From Verrucomicrobiota bacterium (GTDB lineage Bacteria > Verrucomicrobiota > Verrucomicrobiia > Verrucomicrobiales > Verrucomicrobiaceae), in the NCBI GenBank assembly GCA_017301975.1, contig JAFLEI010000024.1, forward strand, positions 1 through 64,000: a stretch of DNA of 64,000 nucleotides, written 5' to 3'. Positions 1-8,608 of the stretch are shown piece after piece. Both the position numbers and the translations under genes were made by a program. Each line of letters begins with the position of its first letter. Position 1 is the stretch's first letter. The notes below the pieces were generated by a model. That model did no database searches, had not been told where the DNA came from, and saw only the letters and a list, made by a program, of their open reading frames with translations.

Positions 1-1
1 G

Positions 2-85
2 TACCGGCGGTCGGACTCGAACCGACACATCCTCACGGATACAAGATTTTGAGTCTAGCGCGTCTACCAATTTCACCACGCCGGC
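2..85 (-). tRNA. tRNA-Leu (anticodon CAA)
   Basis: Read on the minus strand the sequence folds as a class II tRNA. The acceptor arm GCCGGCG pairs with CGCCGGT (G-U at the end), followed by discriminator A. The T arm reads GTCGG-TTCGAGT-CCGAC. The seven-base anticodon loop is CTCAAAA, which gives anticodon CAA for UUG codons. The extra arm is long, as in leucine tRNAs. The 3' end lies at the window edge, so I cannot see whether CCA is fully encoded. Confidence 0.93.
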
Positions 86-105
86 ATGTCTCAAAGAAGG
101 GTCTA

Positions 106-732
106 TTAAATAGCGAAATCGCGGGTGGATTGCAAGGCTTTTGGCGGACCAAGTATCTCCTGCATCAAAATAGCCTGCCGCATGAGAGCGGGATCACGGC
201 GGAGATCGCGCAAATTGGCCAGGATGGAACCTCCTGGAACAGCAGGCTTCGAAGTGACCACCGCCACCGGAGCGACCTCCACAGCGGGCGCTTTCACCAC
301 GGCCACGACTGGCGGCGGCGGCGGAGCTGGGACGCGGGCGGGCTGCGGCTGCTGACGCACGCGCTGGGGCTGCTGCTGCTGGCGCAGGGGCGGCGGAGTG
401 CGTGGTGGCTGTGCCGGCCGGGAGGCGGGAGCCGGGGCCGATTTGGCTGTCTCCTGCAGTTCTTTCCATGCTTTGCGCAGTTCATCCCAAGCGGAGGGGA
501 CCGCCACGGGCGGCAGAGGCGGGGGTGGGGAAGAAGCTGACTGCCCGGTCTGCTTGCGCCAGGCGGCCTCGCGCCGGCGCTGCTCCTCGGGATCCTTTGG
601 CGGCACGGGCGGCGCACCTGCCTTCTGCTGCCAGCTTTCCCACAGCCATTTCACAAAGCCCGCCAAGACCGCGATGACGATGATCGCCATCTGGAACGGG
701 TCGAAATCGCTGCTCAGCAGAAGTGGATGCAT
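106..732 (-). CDS. Proline-rich single-pass membrane protein, unknown function
   Basis: 208 residues. After a short N-terminus there is one hydrophobic segment (about residues 14-31), then a basic stretch and a long Pro/Ala/Gln/Arg-rich low-complexity region up to about residue 150. The C-terminal 45 residues are better ordered (SILANLRDLR, MRQAILMQEILGPPKAL). The ATG at 732 is preferred over an in-frame TTG two codons upstream. It lies 21 bases after the floA stop and is probably the third gene of the nfeD-floA operon, in the position held by a small unknown gene in Bacillus. No domain recognised. It may be a membrane-associated scaffold, but that is inference from composition and context only. 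Confidence 0.7.
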   Translation of the reverse strand: MHPLLLSSDFDPFQMAIIVIAVLAGFVKWLWESWQQKAGAPPVPPKDPEEQRRREAAWRKQTGQSASSPPPPLPPVAVPSAWDELRKAWKELQETAKSAPAPASRPAQPPRTPPPLRQQQQPQRVRQQPQPARVPAPPPPPVVAVVKAPAVEVAPVAVVTSKPAVPGGSILANLRDLRRDPALMRQAILMQEILGPPKALQSTRDFAI

Positions 733-753
733 GATCAAAAAGCGCCTGCAGGG

Positions 754-1764
754 TTATTTCGCGCCGGAGGTGTCGCCTGCGATCTTGGTACGCATCTCGG
801 TGTCCGCGAGCACGTTTTTGTATTTGGCAAAATCCATCACACCGAGCTGGCCGTTGCGGAAGGCTTCGGCAATGGCCAGGGGCACCTGGGCCTCGGCTTC
901 CACCACGCGTGCGCGCATTTCCTGGGTGCGGGCGGACATTTCCTGCTCCAGCGCCACAGCGGCGGCGCGGCGCATTTCGGCCATGGCCTGCGCGATCTTT
1001 TTGTCCGCCTCGGCCTGCTCGGTCTGAAGCTTGGCACCGACGTTTTCGCCCACGTCAATGTCGGCGATGTCGATGGAGAGAATCTCAAAGGCTGTCCCCG
1101 CGTCCACGCCTTTGTGCAGCACCAGTTTGGAGATCGAGTCAGGGTTTTCGAGCACATCCTTGTAGGAGGTGGAGGAACCGATGCAGGTGACAATGCCTTC
1201 GCCGACACGAGCGATGACGGTCTCCTCCGTGGCGCCGCCGACGAAGCGGTCGAGGTTCGTGCGAACGGTCACCCGCGCACGTACACGCAGGGAGATGCCG
1301 TCCTTGGCCACGGCATCGATTTTGCCGCCGCGCCCCATGTCAGGGTGCGGGCAGTCGATCACCTTGGGATTGATGCTGGTGCGCACTGCTTCGAGCACCG
1401 TCTTGCTGGTGCCTTTACAGGCGAGATCGATGGCGCATGCGCGATTGAAATCCAGCGGGATGCCGGCCTTGTCGGACGCGATCAAGGAAAGCACCACATG
1501 GGTCACTTCACCCCCGGCGAGGAAGTGCGCCTCCAGCTGGTCCGTGCCGATGGGGATGCCTGCCTTCGCAGCCGTGATGCGTGTATCCACAATCAACGCA
1601 TTGGGCACCCCCCGCAGCCACATGGCCAGCAGGGTGGGAAAGCTGACCGGCGCATTGGCAATCCGCGCCCGCAGCCAGAGGTTGAAGAACTTTGCAACCA
1701 GCAGGAACAGGACAAGCGCGACAATGATGACAGCGCCGACGATGAAGATTTCTAGGGGGGCCAT
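754..1764 (-). CDS. floA: Flotillin-like protein FloA
   Basis: 336 residues, the usual FloA length. An N-terminal membrane hairpin region (about residues 4-25) is followed by a conserved FloA-type start to the SPFH region (KFFNLWLRARIANAPVSF). The C-terminal half has the Ala/Glu-rich coiled coil of flotillins (repeated AEA/AQA stretch about residues 235-300). FloA proteins scaffold functional membrane microdomains in bacteria. I start at the ATG at 1764: the longer frame to 1890 would run into the upstream NfeD-type gene and lacks family similarity before this methionine. The NfeD-type gene immediately upstream (42-base gap) is the standard partner. Confidence 0.93.
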   Translation of the reverse strand: MAPLEIFIVGAVIIVALVLFLLVAKFFNLWLRARIANAPVSFPTLLAMWLRGVPNALIVDTRITAAKAGIPIGTDQLEAHFLAGGEVTHVVLSLIASDKAGIPLDFNRACAIDLACKGTSKTVLEAVRTSINPKVIDCPHPDMGRGGKIDAVAKDGISLRVRARVTVRTNLDRFVGGATEETVIARVGEGIVTCIGSSTSYKDVLENPDSISKLVLHKGVDAGTAFEILSIDIADIDVGENVGAKLQTEQAEADKKIAQAMAEMRRAAAVALEQEMSARTQEMRARVVEAEAQVPLAIAEAFRNGQLGVMDFAKYKNVLADTEMRTKIAGDTSGAK

Positions 1765-1805
1765 GGATCGGGGTGGTATTTGGGTTGAGAAGAGAGAGAA
1801 AAAAA

Positions 1806-2276
1806 TCAAAGAATGCGCACTAGGAGATTGCCCGGCTCCGCCGCGATCACCTCGATGCGCGTGCCAGTTGCGGCGAGCCCGTCCTGACAACGGACCTCAT
1901 AACGCTGCCCGGCGATCTCAGCACGCCCCAAGGGTCTCAGCTCCGTGAGCGCGATTCCTTGGCTGCCTGGCGCGGCACCGACAGGCGGAGGGGACTCAAT
2001 GCTGGTGGTGAGAGTCAGCGTCCGGTGGAACAATTTCACGGCAAACCAGCGCAGCCAGACGATCAACACAGCCATGGAAAACACCACAATGGCCAGTGCC
2101 AGCGCCCCCCTCTGGTTGGTGGTCCAGCCCGCCAGTTCCTCTGACATCAGGGCAAGCCAGAGGGCCGTGAATATGGCGATCGTGCCTAGAATCCCGGCCA
2201 CCCAGCCGGGCAGAAAGGTTTCCAGCATGATCAGCAGGATTCCGAACAGCGTTAGGATGGCGATGCTGGCGAGCAT
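1806..2276 (-). CDS. NfeD-family membrane protein
   Basis: 156 residues. Two or three transmembrane segments fill residues 1-85 (LASIAILTLFGILLIMLETFLP, then WVAGILGTIAIFTALWLAL and a third near 75). A C-terminal OB-fold of the NfeD type follows, with the typical pattern GIALTELRPLGRAEIAGQRYEV ending in NLLVRIL, shown here in shorter pieces: LRPLGRAEI and LLVRIL are the diagnostic parts. Short NfeD proteins partner flotillins and are usually encoded next to them, as here with floA. The ATG at 2276 is chosen; an in-frame TTG at 2312 is the only upstream alternative. Confidence 0.85.
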   Translation of the reverse strand: MLASIAILTLFGILLIMLETFLPGWVAGILGTIAIFTALWLALMSEELAGWTTNQRGALALAIVVFSMAVLIVWLRWFAVKLFHRTLTLTTSIESPPPVGAAPGSQGIALTELRPLGRAEIAGQRYEVRCQDGLAATGTRIEVIAAEPGNLLVRIL

Positions 2277-2345
2277 GAGTCTGAAGCTGGATGCTCCCTG
2301 ACAGGGCGTCAACCTGTGATCCTGTCCGGAACGCGCCTGTTGGGC

Positions 2346-3773
2346 TCACGGCTCTCGTTTTGGCACCATGGACTGCCGCCAGTCTTTGGCTCCCACAGGA
2401 ATATCTCCCAGGTTGAGAAAGGTGGGAGAAGCGGGGCTGGCGAAGGTCATGCGGGAGAGGCGGCTGGCATCCGCCGCTGCCGCAGCTTCGAGAAGATTCT
2501 GTGTTCCCATCTTGATCGCGGTTCCCACCGGCGCACGCGCCAGGATCGGATCTCCGCCCAGTTCGGCTCTGGGTTCCACGCGTGTCCAGGTGTTGGCAGA
2601 CCAGTAGTCCCCTTTCCAGGAGCGGCCCGAACTTGTGGGCACATAAATGGCAAAGCGGTCAAACAGCACCTCCGGCACGTAACGACTCCCCACGCGGCTG
2701 GCCAGTGGCGGATCGCTGGGATCAGGGCGGCTTTCCGTTGATTCCAGCAGGTATTCTTTGTCCTCGATCTTCACCACACACCACGCATGCCCGCCGAGAT
2801 CTCCATAGCGTCCCAAGGCCACCCGCACCTGAAATCCACGCGACATCAGCCAGTCGGCCAGGAAAATGGAGGAGTCCTCGCAGTCCCCCCGCTGCAGGCG
2901 CTGAGTTTCGTCCGCGAACTGCCAGCAGTCCGTCTGCTCCGGCTTGGCAAAGCTGCTGCCAGCCTTGGCTCCGGGGTCATTGGTGTAGCGGCAGTTGGAA
3001 TGCACGGCAGACCAGATGGTGAAAAGCTGCTGCACGCGTGACTGGTTTTTCGCAAACACCGATTGGGGAGCGTAGCCCGTCAAAAACTCGTTCACATAAT
3101 GGAAGCGGCCCGCGCTGTCCGCTGCGATCACGGCATACTTGCGGTGGCACTTCGGGCACTCCAGCGCCATGCTGCGCTGCGCCCGTGAGAGCTTCATGAA
3201 ATGCGGCTGCTTGCAGTGGACGCAGGTGCTGAAAAACGGCTCATCACCAGATTGTGTCAGGGCTTCCGGGGTGAAATCACGCAGGCGCTGGCCCAGCACC
3301 AGCAGCGCCTCGTGCATCAGGCCACTGGCACGGGGCCGCAATGCGATGGCCATGTGCGTCATCTCAGGCTGGGCCCGGTGCGAATACTCATGAAAACGCT
3401 GCGAAAGTTCACGCAGGCTCGGACTGCTGGCGGCGCAGACGGAGACCCGGTAATAGCGGGGCATGCCCTCCTGCACCAGTTCGGTGACTTTGTTGAGATC
3501 CGTCGTGTCGATCTTGGGAAACTCCCGGTCCAACCAGGCCTCCATTTCAGGATCCACCCGCAGCGTCGGAATTTTCTCCGCCATGCGTGAGTAGTTGAAC
3601 TGGTCCACCAGATCGAGGCGAAACCTCGCCGCGCTGTACTGGGCTCCCGGACTCGTCATCAATTCCCCGAGACGCATCTCCCAGCCCTTCAGCCAGCCCT
3701 CCTTCATCGCGGCCATCCCCCCCGCCAGCAGGACGGCGGAGACGAGCAACCAAGTGATGAGACGGCTGTTCAT
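2346..3773 (-). CDS. Exported transglutaminase-like protein with an internal zinc ribbon
   Basis: 475 residues. An N-terminal hydrophobic segment (residues 6-22) is a signal peptide or anchor. Residues 184-209 carry two CxxC pairs (C184/C187 and C206/C209), a zinc ribbon. A transglutaminase-like core follows: GDCED with C298, GGHAW with H329, and an acidic residue in LLEST (E344) as the catalytic triad. The remaining C-terminus is not recognised. Transglutaminase-like folds act as cysteine proteases or cross-linkers, but the substrate cannot be told. It sits about 70 bases upstream of the NfeD-type gene and could be co-transcribed with nfeD-floA. The ATG at 3773 has the signal segment directly after it. 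Confidence 0.78.
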   Translation of the reverse strand: MNSRLITWLLVSAVLLAGGMAAMKEGWLKGWEMRLGELMTSPGAQYSAARFRLDLVDQFNYSRMAEKIPTLRVDPEMEAWLDREFPKIDTTDLNKVTELVQEGMPRYYRVSVCAASSPSLRELSQRFHEYSHRAQPEMTHMAIALRPRASGLMHEALLVLGQRLRDFTPEALTQSGDEPFFSTCVHCKQPHFMKLSRAQRSMALECPKCHRKYAVIAADSAGRFHYVNEFLTGYAPQSVFAKNQSRVQQLFTIWSAVHSNCRYTNDPGAKAGSSFAKPEQTDCWQFADETQRLQRGDCEDSSIFLADWLMSRGFQVRVALGRYGDLGGHAWCVVKIEDKEYLLESTESRPDPSDPPLASRVGSRYVPEVLFDRFAIYVPTSSGRSWKGDYWSANTWTRVEPRAELGGDPILARAPVGTAIKMGTQNLLEAAAAADASRLSRMTFASPASPTFLNLGDIPVGAKDWRQSMVPKREP

Positions 3774-3894
3774 AACGTCTCAAATTATAGTTTTTATAAC
3801 GTTTTGCGCAACGAAAACCGGGCGCGATGACAAAGAACTTACGTTTAAATCCTCCAGTTGCGGGGATCGCATCCCGCCAAAGCCTTCCCGCCGG

Positions 3895-4314
3895 CTACTT
3901 TTTCACCTGAAAAGGAATCCGCGGGGTGTAGGGCCACAGTTTCGGTTCTTTGACCCCGATCGCTTCAAATAGCGTTCCAGCCTTTTCGGCCACGGTGGCA
4001 CTCAGATCGCCAAACCAAGCCGCCTGCGGATTGCCGGGTGCGCTGGAAACAAAGATGCCACCCCGCTCCGCCCGCCCCAGCAGCACTCCCTTGGTACGGA
4101 TGCGTTCCGGGGCCAGGTAATACGTGCCTTTGGCAGAAACGACTGTCGCCGTATAAAGGCCGGCGGGAAACTGCACCTTCCCCTGACCGCATTCCCGGAT
4201 TTCGCCCGGACCAATCACGATCCCCGATGTCCCGGAAGACACAGGGGCGACAGAGCCACAGGCAGCGAAGAGCAGTGGGACGAGAGCCAGAAAAGAAGCG
4301 CGGAACGATTTCAT
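3895..4314 (-). CDS. Putative lipoprotein, unknown function
   Basis: 139 residues. A signal peptide ends in a lipobox (LLFAAC, lipidated C19). The mature part (about 120 residues) reads as a small beta-rich domain with no family I recognise. The start at 4314 gives a standard lipoprotein signal; the frame continues upstream to 4386, but that segment (RLPPRRILQTNH) does not look like part of a signal sequence. It lies 68 bases downstream of the sulfatase and may be in the same transcription unit. Confidence 0.72.
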   Translation of the reverse strand: MKSFRASFLALVPLLFAACGSVAPVSSGTSGIVIGPGEIRECGQGKVQFPAGLYTATVVSAKGTYYLAPERIRTKGVLLGRAERGGIFVSSAPGNPQAAWFGDLSATVAEKAGTLFEAIGVKEPKLWPYTPRIPFQVKK

Positions 4315-4382
4315 GAGGTGGTTGGTTTGGAGTATTCTCCTTGGTGGGAGCCTGACACCCATATCAGGATTCATGCCATGAA

Positions 4383-6206
4383 TCACTTTGTCTTCAGCGT
4401 CAGCGTCACACGCCGCACTTCCATGACCGTCTGGCCAGGGATCTCCAGCGCCTGCAGCTTTAGCAGTCCGCGCCCGGCGGGCAGCTTGATGCTGCCCAGT
4501 GCGAGGCTGTGAAAGTCACGCATGTAGCTCTCCCCCTTGCGCGAGGCACGATCCTGATCATCCAGCAGGCGCGGAAACCAGCCGGGGGTCACTTTGCCGG
4601 TGGTCTTGGCTCCGTCGAAACTCAGCTCCACGGTCGATCCGGCATCGGCTTCCGGGCAGGCGTAGTCGATGGTGACTTCATACTCGCCCGCCGTGTGCAC
4701 CTCGATGTCCCACGTCATGGCATCCTCCTTGGTCTTCCAGTTCACCAAGTAGGAGCAGTTCGGCGCATGGGAGCTGCGCTTCACCTCGCCCTGAGGGATG
4801 CCATCGCGGGCCTCCAGCATGGTGATGGGAAACTCCGTGTATCCCACCGGGTAGGGCCGGTCATCCGCGAAGGGTTCTGCACCGGGGTTTTTCCCCTTGG
4901 CTTTGCCCTGCCCTTTGCCTTTGCCGCCGGCAGGTGGTGGAACGTAGGGCTTTCCAAAGACCTCCTGATGCCAGGCCGTCGCCTTGGCCGCCAGTGCTGC
5001 GGCGATCTGCGGCTGCTCGGCGGTGACGTCCTTGGTCTGATTCGGATCGGCCACCATGTCAAACAGCACGCCACTCGCATCGAGGCGATGAGTCTGCGAC
5101 CGCACACTCAGCCTGCCGCTGTTGTAGTTCATGAGTTCACGCGGCCCGCGCTTCCACTCGCCGCCGAGCAGCAGGTTGGAAAAATCCCAGCCGTCCAGCG
5201 GCTTGGTGCTCACCGGTTTCACGCCCGCCAGCGCCGTCAGCGTCGGCAGCAGGTCGATCGCCCCGGCGATGGGTGTGATGGTGCTGCCTTTCTTGATCTT
5301 GCCCGGCCAGCGCATGAAGAGCACGGAGCGCACCCCGCCTTCATCCGTGACGCCCTTCTTCCCCTTCATGCCGCCGTTCCAGCGGGCGCTGTTCGGGCCG
5401 TTGTCGCTGAAATAGACCACGATGGTGTTCTCGCTCAGTTTCAAATCATCGAGCTTTTTCAGCACCCGCCCCACATTCACATCGATGTTGTCCATCATCG
5501 CCAGCACGGTGCGGCTCACGGCGAGGTCTTCCTTTTCACCCTCCGCGCCACGCATCGTCACCGGCGAATCTTTGAACTTGTCCCAGTGCTCGTCCGGCAC
5601 GCTGAAAGGCGAGTGCGGCGTCGTCAGCGGGATGTAGCAGAAGAACGGTTTCTCCCGGTTGGTCTCGATGAACTCCATCGCCTTCCCCACCAGCACATCC
5701 ACGATGAAGCCCTTGGCGCGGAACATCTTCCCATTGTGCTCCAGCGGCGGGTCGAAATACTCGCCCCAGTGGCCCGAGGTGTAGCCCACGTATTCTTGAA
5801 ACCCGCGCGCATTCGGGTGGTAGGGCCACTGGCTGCCATTGTGCCATTTCCCGAACGCCCCCGTCGCATAGCCCGAAGCGAGAAAAGCATCCGCGATGGT
5901 CTTCTCATCCGCATTCAGCCGCTCCAGCCCCGTGGACACGCCTTTCACCCCACCGCGCGAATGGTAGCGCCCCGTGAGAAACTCGCCCCGCGTGGGCGCG
6001 CACAGCGCACAGACAAAAAAACGGTCAAACTGCGCCCCCGACTGCGCCAGCTTGTCGATGTTCGGCGTCTTCAGGTTCGTGTTTCCATTGATCGAATAAT
6101 CCCCCCACCCCGAATCATCCGCCAACATCACCACCACATTCGGCGCCGCCGCCTGGAGCTGGGTGCAGACAACAAGAGCGAGGAGGAGACAGAGTCGATG
6201 GATCAT
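4383..6206 (-). CDS. Exported type I sulfatase (arylsulfatase family)
   Basis: 607 residues. A signal peptide (residues 1-20, ending TQLQAAA) precedes the sulfatase core. Metal ligands D30/D31 lie in VMLADDSGWGDY, and the sulfatase signature CAPTRGEFLTGR puts the formylglycine cysteine at C69 (CxPxR). Further down are HSPFSVPD and SDNGPNS, typical of the metal-binding and substrate region. Residues from about 400 include a Lys/Gly-rich linker (GGKGKGQGKAKGK) and a C-terminal beta domain of about 130 residues. Sulfatases of this group remove sulfate esters from polysaccharides and need formylglycine maturation. No intact maturase lies in this window, only FGE remnants near 36.3 kb and 44.3 kb. 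The substrate cannot be inferred. Confidence 0.93.
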   Translation of the reverse strand: MIHRLCLLLALVVCTQLQAAAPNVVVMLADDSGWGDYSINGNTNLKTPNIDKLAQSGAQFDRFFVCALCAPTRGEFLTGRYHSRGGVKGVSTGLERLNADEKTIADAFLASGYATGAFGKWHNGSQWPYHPNARGFQEYVGYTSGHWGEYFDPPLEHNGKMFRAKGFIVDVLVGKAMEFIETNREKPFFCYIPLTTPHSPFSVPDEHWDKFKDSPVTMRGAEGEKEDLAVSRTVLAMMDNIDVNVGRVLKKLDDLKLSENTIVVYFSDNGPNSARWNGGMKGKKGVTDEGGVRSVLFMRWPGKIKKGSTITPIAGAIDLLPTLTALAGVKPVSTKPLDGWDFSNLLLGGEWKRGPRELMNYNSGRLSVRSQTHRLDASGVLFDMVADPNQTKDVTAEQPQIAAALAAKATAWHQEVFGKPYVPPPAGGKGKGQGKAKGKNPGAEPFADDRPYPVGYTEFPITMLEARDGIPQGEVKRSSHAPNCSYLVNWKTKEDAMTWDIEVHTAGEYEVTIDYACPEADAGSTVELSFDGAKTTGKVTPGWFPRLLDDQDRASRKGESYMRDFHSLALGSIKLPAGRGLLKLQALEIPGQTVMEVRRVTLTLKTK

Positions 6207-6297
6207 GATCCGCCCGGTAACGGTGCGCGAGGAGTGGAGTTATCAGCGGGCTCGTGTTCCATGATCTTTGTAAGCGCCCGCTCATTGTTTGACGGTC

Positions 6298-6726
6298 TCA
6301 TTCACGGCTTTGCGTGAGAAACTGGTCGATGAATGCCTCTGACCGGATGGGCTGTGGCCGGTAGCCGCTGCCTATCAGCGGGCGGAAATGCATATCACTA
6401 GTGACAATGTAATCGGCATTCACCGTAATGGCACAGTCGGCAAATTTATCGTCGTCCCGGTCAGCGGAGATAGTCCGGAAAAAGAAAGATGGCGAGACCT
6501 GCTGCACGTTCCCGGCATAAGTTGCCGCAAGATCAAGCAGACGCTCCAATGACCGCCAGCGTTCCACACCAGATATGCGTGTAACGATTTCTTGATATTC
6601 CAGCAGGATGTCTGTGGACAAGGCCCAGACGAAGCGTCCTGCATACCACGCCTGCAAAATACAGGCGAAGGAATGGCGCTGATTGAGCGCCTGCAACACC
6701 ACGTTGGTGTCGAGCACCACGATCAT
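6298..6726 (-). CDS. PIN-domain toxin of a type II toxin-antitoxin pair
   Basis: 142 residues, typical for the 'putative toxin component, PIN family' group. Acidic catalytic residues are in place: D6 (VLDTNVV), E43 (LLEYQEIV), D93 and D97 (DDDKFADCA), and D111 (VTSDMHF). PIN toxins are Mg-dependent ribonucleases. The start codon overlaps the antitoxin stop by four bases, as usual for such pairs. The target RNA is unknown. Confidence 0.88.
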   Translation of the reverse strand: MIVVLDTNVVLQALNQRHSFACILQAWYAGRFVWALSTDILLEYQEIVTRISGVERWRSLERLLDLAATYAGNVQQVSPSFFFRTISADRDDDKFADCAITVNADYIVTSDMHFRPLIGSGYRPQPIRSEAFIDQFLTQSRE

Positions 6727-6959
6727 GCCGCACGCTTGAGATCGTTGCGCACTTCGCGGATTATCTCATCCAGCCGCTCATAGCGGCCCGCTTCCCAGTC
6801 CTGGGTGAATCCTGCGCGGACATCTTTCCACAGGCGATCCATTTCGAGCCGTGCCAGCAGTCGTTCTACCAATCCGAGTTCATCATCGGGAAGTTCATCA
6901 ATCAGCTTGTGCAACACGGGACGCTGCTGCTCCGGGGCTGTATGAAGTGTGGCATTCAT
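6723..6959 (-). CDS. Antitoxin partner of the PIN toxin
   Basis: 78 residues, acidic, probably mostly helical, with two amphipathic segments (LHKLIDELPDDELGLVERLL and WEAGRYERLDEIIREV). It resembles the short unclassified antitoxins encoded upstream of PIN-family toxins; I cannot assign the DNA-binding fold by eye. Position, size and the ATGA overlap with the downstream toxin are the main support. Such antitoxins bind and block the toxin and usually repress their own promoter, which would lie in 6960-7150. Confidence 0.8.
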   Translation of the reverse strand: MNATLHTAPEQQRPVLHKLIDELPDDELGLVERLLARLEMDRLWKDVRAGFTQDWEAGRYERLDEIIREVRNDLKRAA

Positions 6960-7153
6960 GCGGAAAACCTATCATACATACCCTTTTCTTCCAATCTCAA
7001 ACGAATCTCCACATCCCCCCCTAGTCCTGAGAACCGGGAACTCCTGACGGAGAACCCCTTGACCATCCCCCAAAATCCACTAATCTGCTCATCCCCACGC
7101 CCCGGCGAAAGCTGCATTCCGCGCCTCGCCGAACCACGTGGTTCCCCACCCTC

Positions 7154-7420
7154 ATGAAAGAAAACATCCATCCCAAGACCACCGAGACGACGATCACCTG
7201 CACCTGCGGTGCCGTGTACAACACGATCTCGACCGTGCCAAACCTCCGTATCGGCATCTGCTCCGCCTGCCACCCGTATTTCACCGGTGAACAGCGCTTC
7301 ATCGACACCGCCGGTCGTGTGGACAAGTTCGCCCAGCGCTACGGCTCCATCCGTGCCCGCCGCACTGCTCCGAAGCTCGCAGCCGCCGAAGCAGCTCCTG
7401 CTGCCGAAGCCGAAGCGTAG
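7154..7420 (+). CDS. rpmE: 50S ribosomal protein L31, zinc-binding form
   Basis: 88 residues. It begins MKENIHP and carries the zinc ligands C16xC18 and C36xxC39 (TCTCG and CSACHPYFTG), then the conserved core FIDTAGRVDKF. The four-cysteine form binds zinc; the cysteine-free paralogue is the one made under zinc limitation. An Ala/Glu-rich tail of about 18 residues extends beyond the usual end. A hairpin terminator follows at 7444, yet prfA starts 96 bases downstream, an rpmE-prfA arrangement seen in many bacteria. Confidence 0.96.
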   Translation: MKENIHPKTTETTITCTCGAVYNTISTVPNLRIGICSACHPYFTGEQRFIDTAGRVDKFAQRYGSIRARRTAPKLAAAEAAPAAEAEA

Positions 7421-7443
7421 GTCTCAGCCCCCTCTTTTTAGTC

Positions 7444-7484
7444 AAACGGTGTCCATGCCTCGTGCTGGGCACCGTTTTCTTTTT
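7444..7484 (+). terminator. Rho-independent terminator after rpmE
   Basis: Hairpin with arms AAACGGTGTCC and GGGCACCGTTT, one G-U pair, a 12-base loop, then a T-rich run (TTTTCTTTTT). It may separate rpmE from prfA or attenuate read-through. Confidence 0.75.
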
Positions 7485-7516
7485 GTCTCTGCCTTTCCCC
7501 CTCTTTTTCCCTCCTC

Positions 7517-8596
7517 ATGGACTACTCAGGCGTCATCGCCGGTAAACGCACCCGCTTCGCTGATCTCGAAGACATCATCGGCCGCCCGAATTTCTACGAC
7601 GATGCCAAGAAGGCGGGCGACATGCTGCGCGAACACCGCAGCCTGCAAAACCTGCTGACCTCATGGGATGCGTTTGAGAAAACCCAGGTGGAACTGGCCG
7701 AGAGCCGCATCATGGCCAAGTCACAGGAGGACAAGGAATTCGCCGAGATGGCCGCTGCGGAAATCCCCGTGCTGGAGCAGCGCCTCGTCGATCTCGAAAA
7801 AGCGATCCAGGAATCCATCCTGCCGCCCGATCCGCTGGAAGGCCGCGACATCATTCTCGAAATCCGCGCCGGCACCGGCGGGGATGAAGCCTCCCTGTTT
7901 GCCGCCGATCTGCTGCGCATGTACTCGCGCTTTGCGGAAGGCCGTGGGTGGAAGATCGAATCCCTCGACACCAGCCCCTCCGAAGTCGGCGGGTTCAAGG
8001 AAGTCATCGTCAAAGTCAGCGGCGAAGACGTGTACCGCGTCATGAAATATGAAAGCGGTGTGCATCGCGTGCAGCGCGTGCCCGCAACCGAGGCGCAGGG
8101 CCGCATCCACACCTCCGCCGCCACCGTGGCCGTGATGCCCGAGGCCGAGGAAGTCGATTTCGAACTCAAGTCCGACGAAGTCCGCATCGAAGTCTGCCGC
8201 TCCTCCGGCGCAGGCGGCCAGGGTGTGAACACCACGGACTCCGCCGTGCAGGTGCTCCACATTCCCACCGGCACCATCGTCCGCTGCCAGGACGGTCGCA
8301 GCCAGATCAAGAACAAGGAAAAGGCCCTCAGCATTCTGCGCTCACGCCTGCTGGAAAAGAAACAGCAGGAAGAAGCCGCCAAGTACTCCGCCAACCGCAA
8401 AAACCTCATCGGCAGCGGCGGGCGCGAAGAAAAGATCCGCACCTACAACTACCCGCAGAACCGCGTCACCGATCACCGCATCGAACTCACGCTCTACAAT
8501 CTCGACCAGTTCATGGAGGGCCGCATCGAAGGAATCCTTCAGGCGCTTCTGGCCAGTGATCTGAAGGAGCGTCTGGCAGAGGCTGGGCTGTCGTGA
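7517..8596 (+). CDS. prfA: Peptide chain release factor 1
   Basis: 359 residues, normal length. The stop-codon recognition tripeptide is PAT (residues 189-191), the PxT form of RF1, which reads UAA and UAG. The GGQ motif for peptidyl-tRNA hydrolysis is at residues 233-235 (GAGGQGVNTTDSAVQ). The RF1 N-terminal helical domain is complete. ATG at 7517 gives the expected N-terminus (MDYSGVIAGK). Confidence 0.97.
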   Translation: MDYSGVIAGKRTRFADLEDIIGRPNFYDDAKKAGDMLREHRSLQNLLTSWDAFEKTQVELAESRIMAKSQEDKEFAEMAAAEIPVLEQRLVDLEKAIQESILPPDPLEGRDIILEIRAGTGGDEASLFAADLLRMYSRFAEGRGWKIESLDTSPSEVGGFKEVIVKVSGEDVYRVMKYESGVHRVQRVPATEAQGRIHTSAATVAVMPEAEEVDFELKSDEVRIEVCRSSGAGGQGVNTTDSAVQVLHIPTGTIVRCQDGRSQIKNKEKALSILRSRLLEKKQQEEAAKYSANRKNLIGSGGREEKIRTYNYPQNRVTDHRIELTLYNLDQFMEGRIEGILQALLASDLKERLAEAGLS

Positions 8597-8608
8597 TGCG
8601 TCTTTGTC

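Noticed and set aside
727..1755. 342-codon plus-strand open frame
   Set aside because: Antisense of floA. The minus strand has a clear FloA protein.
4509..6317. 602-codon plus-strand open frame
   Set aside because: It is the antisense of the sulfatase gene, rich in His/Arg/Leu, with no domain; a shadow of high-GC coding sequence.
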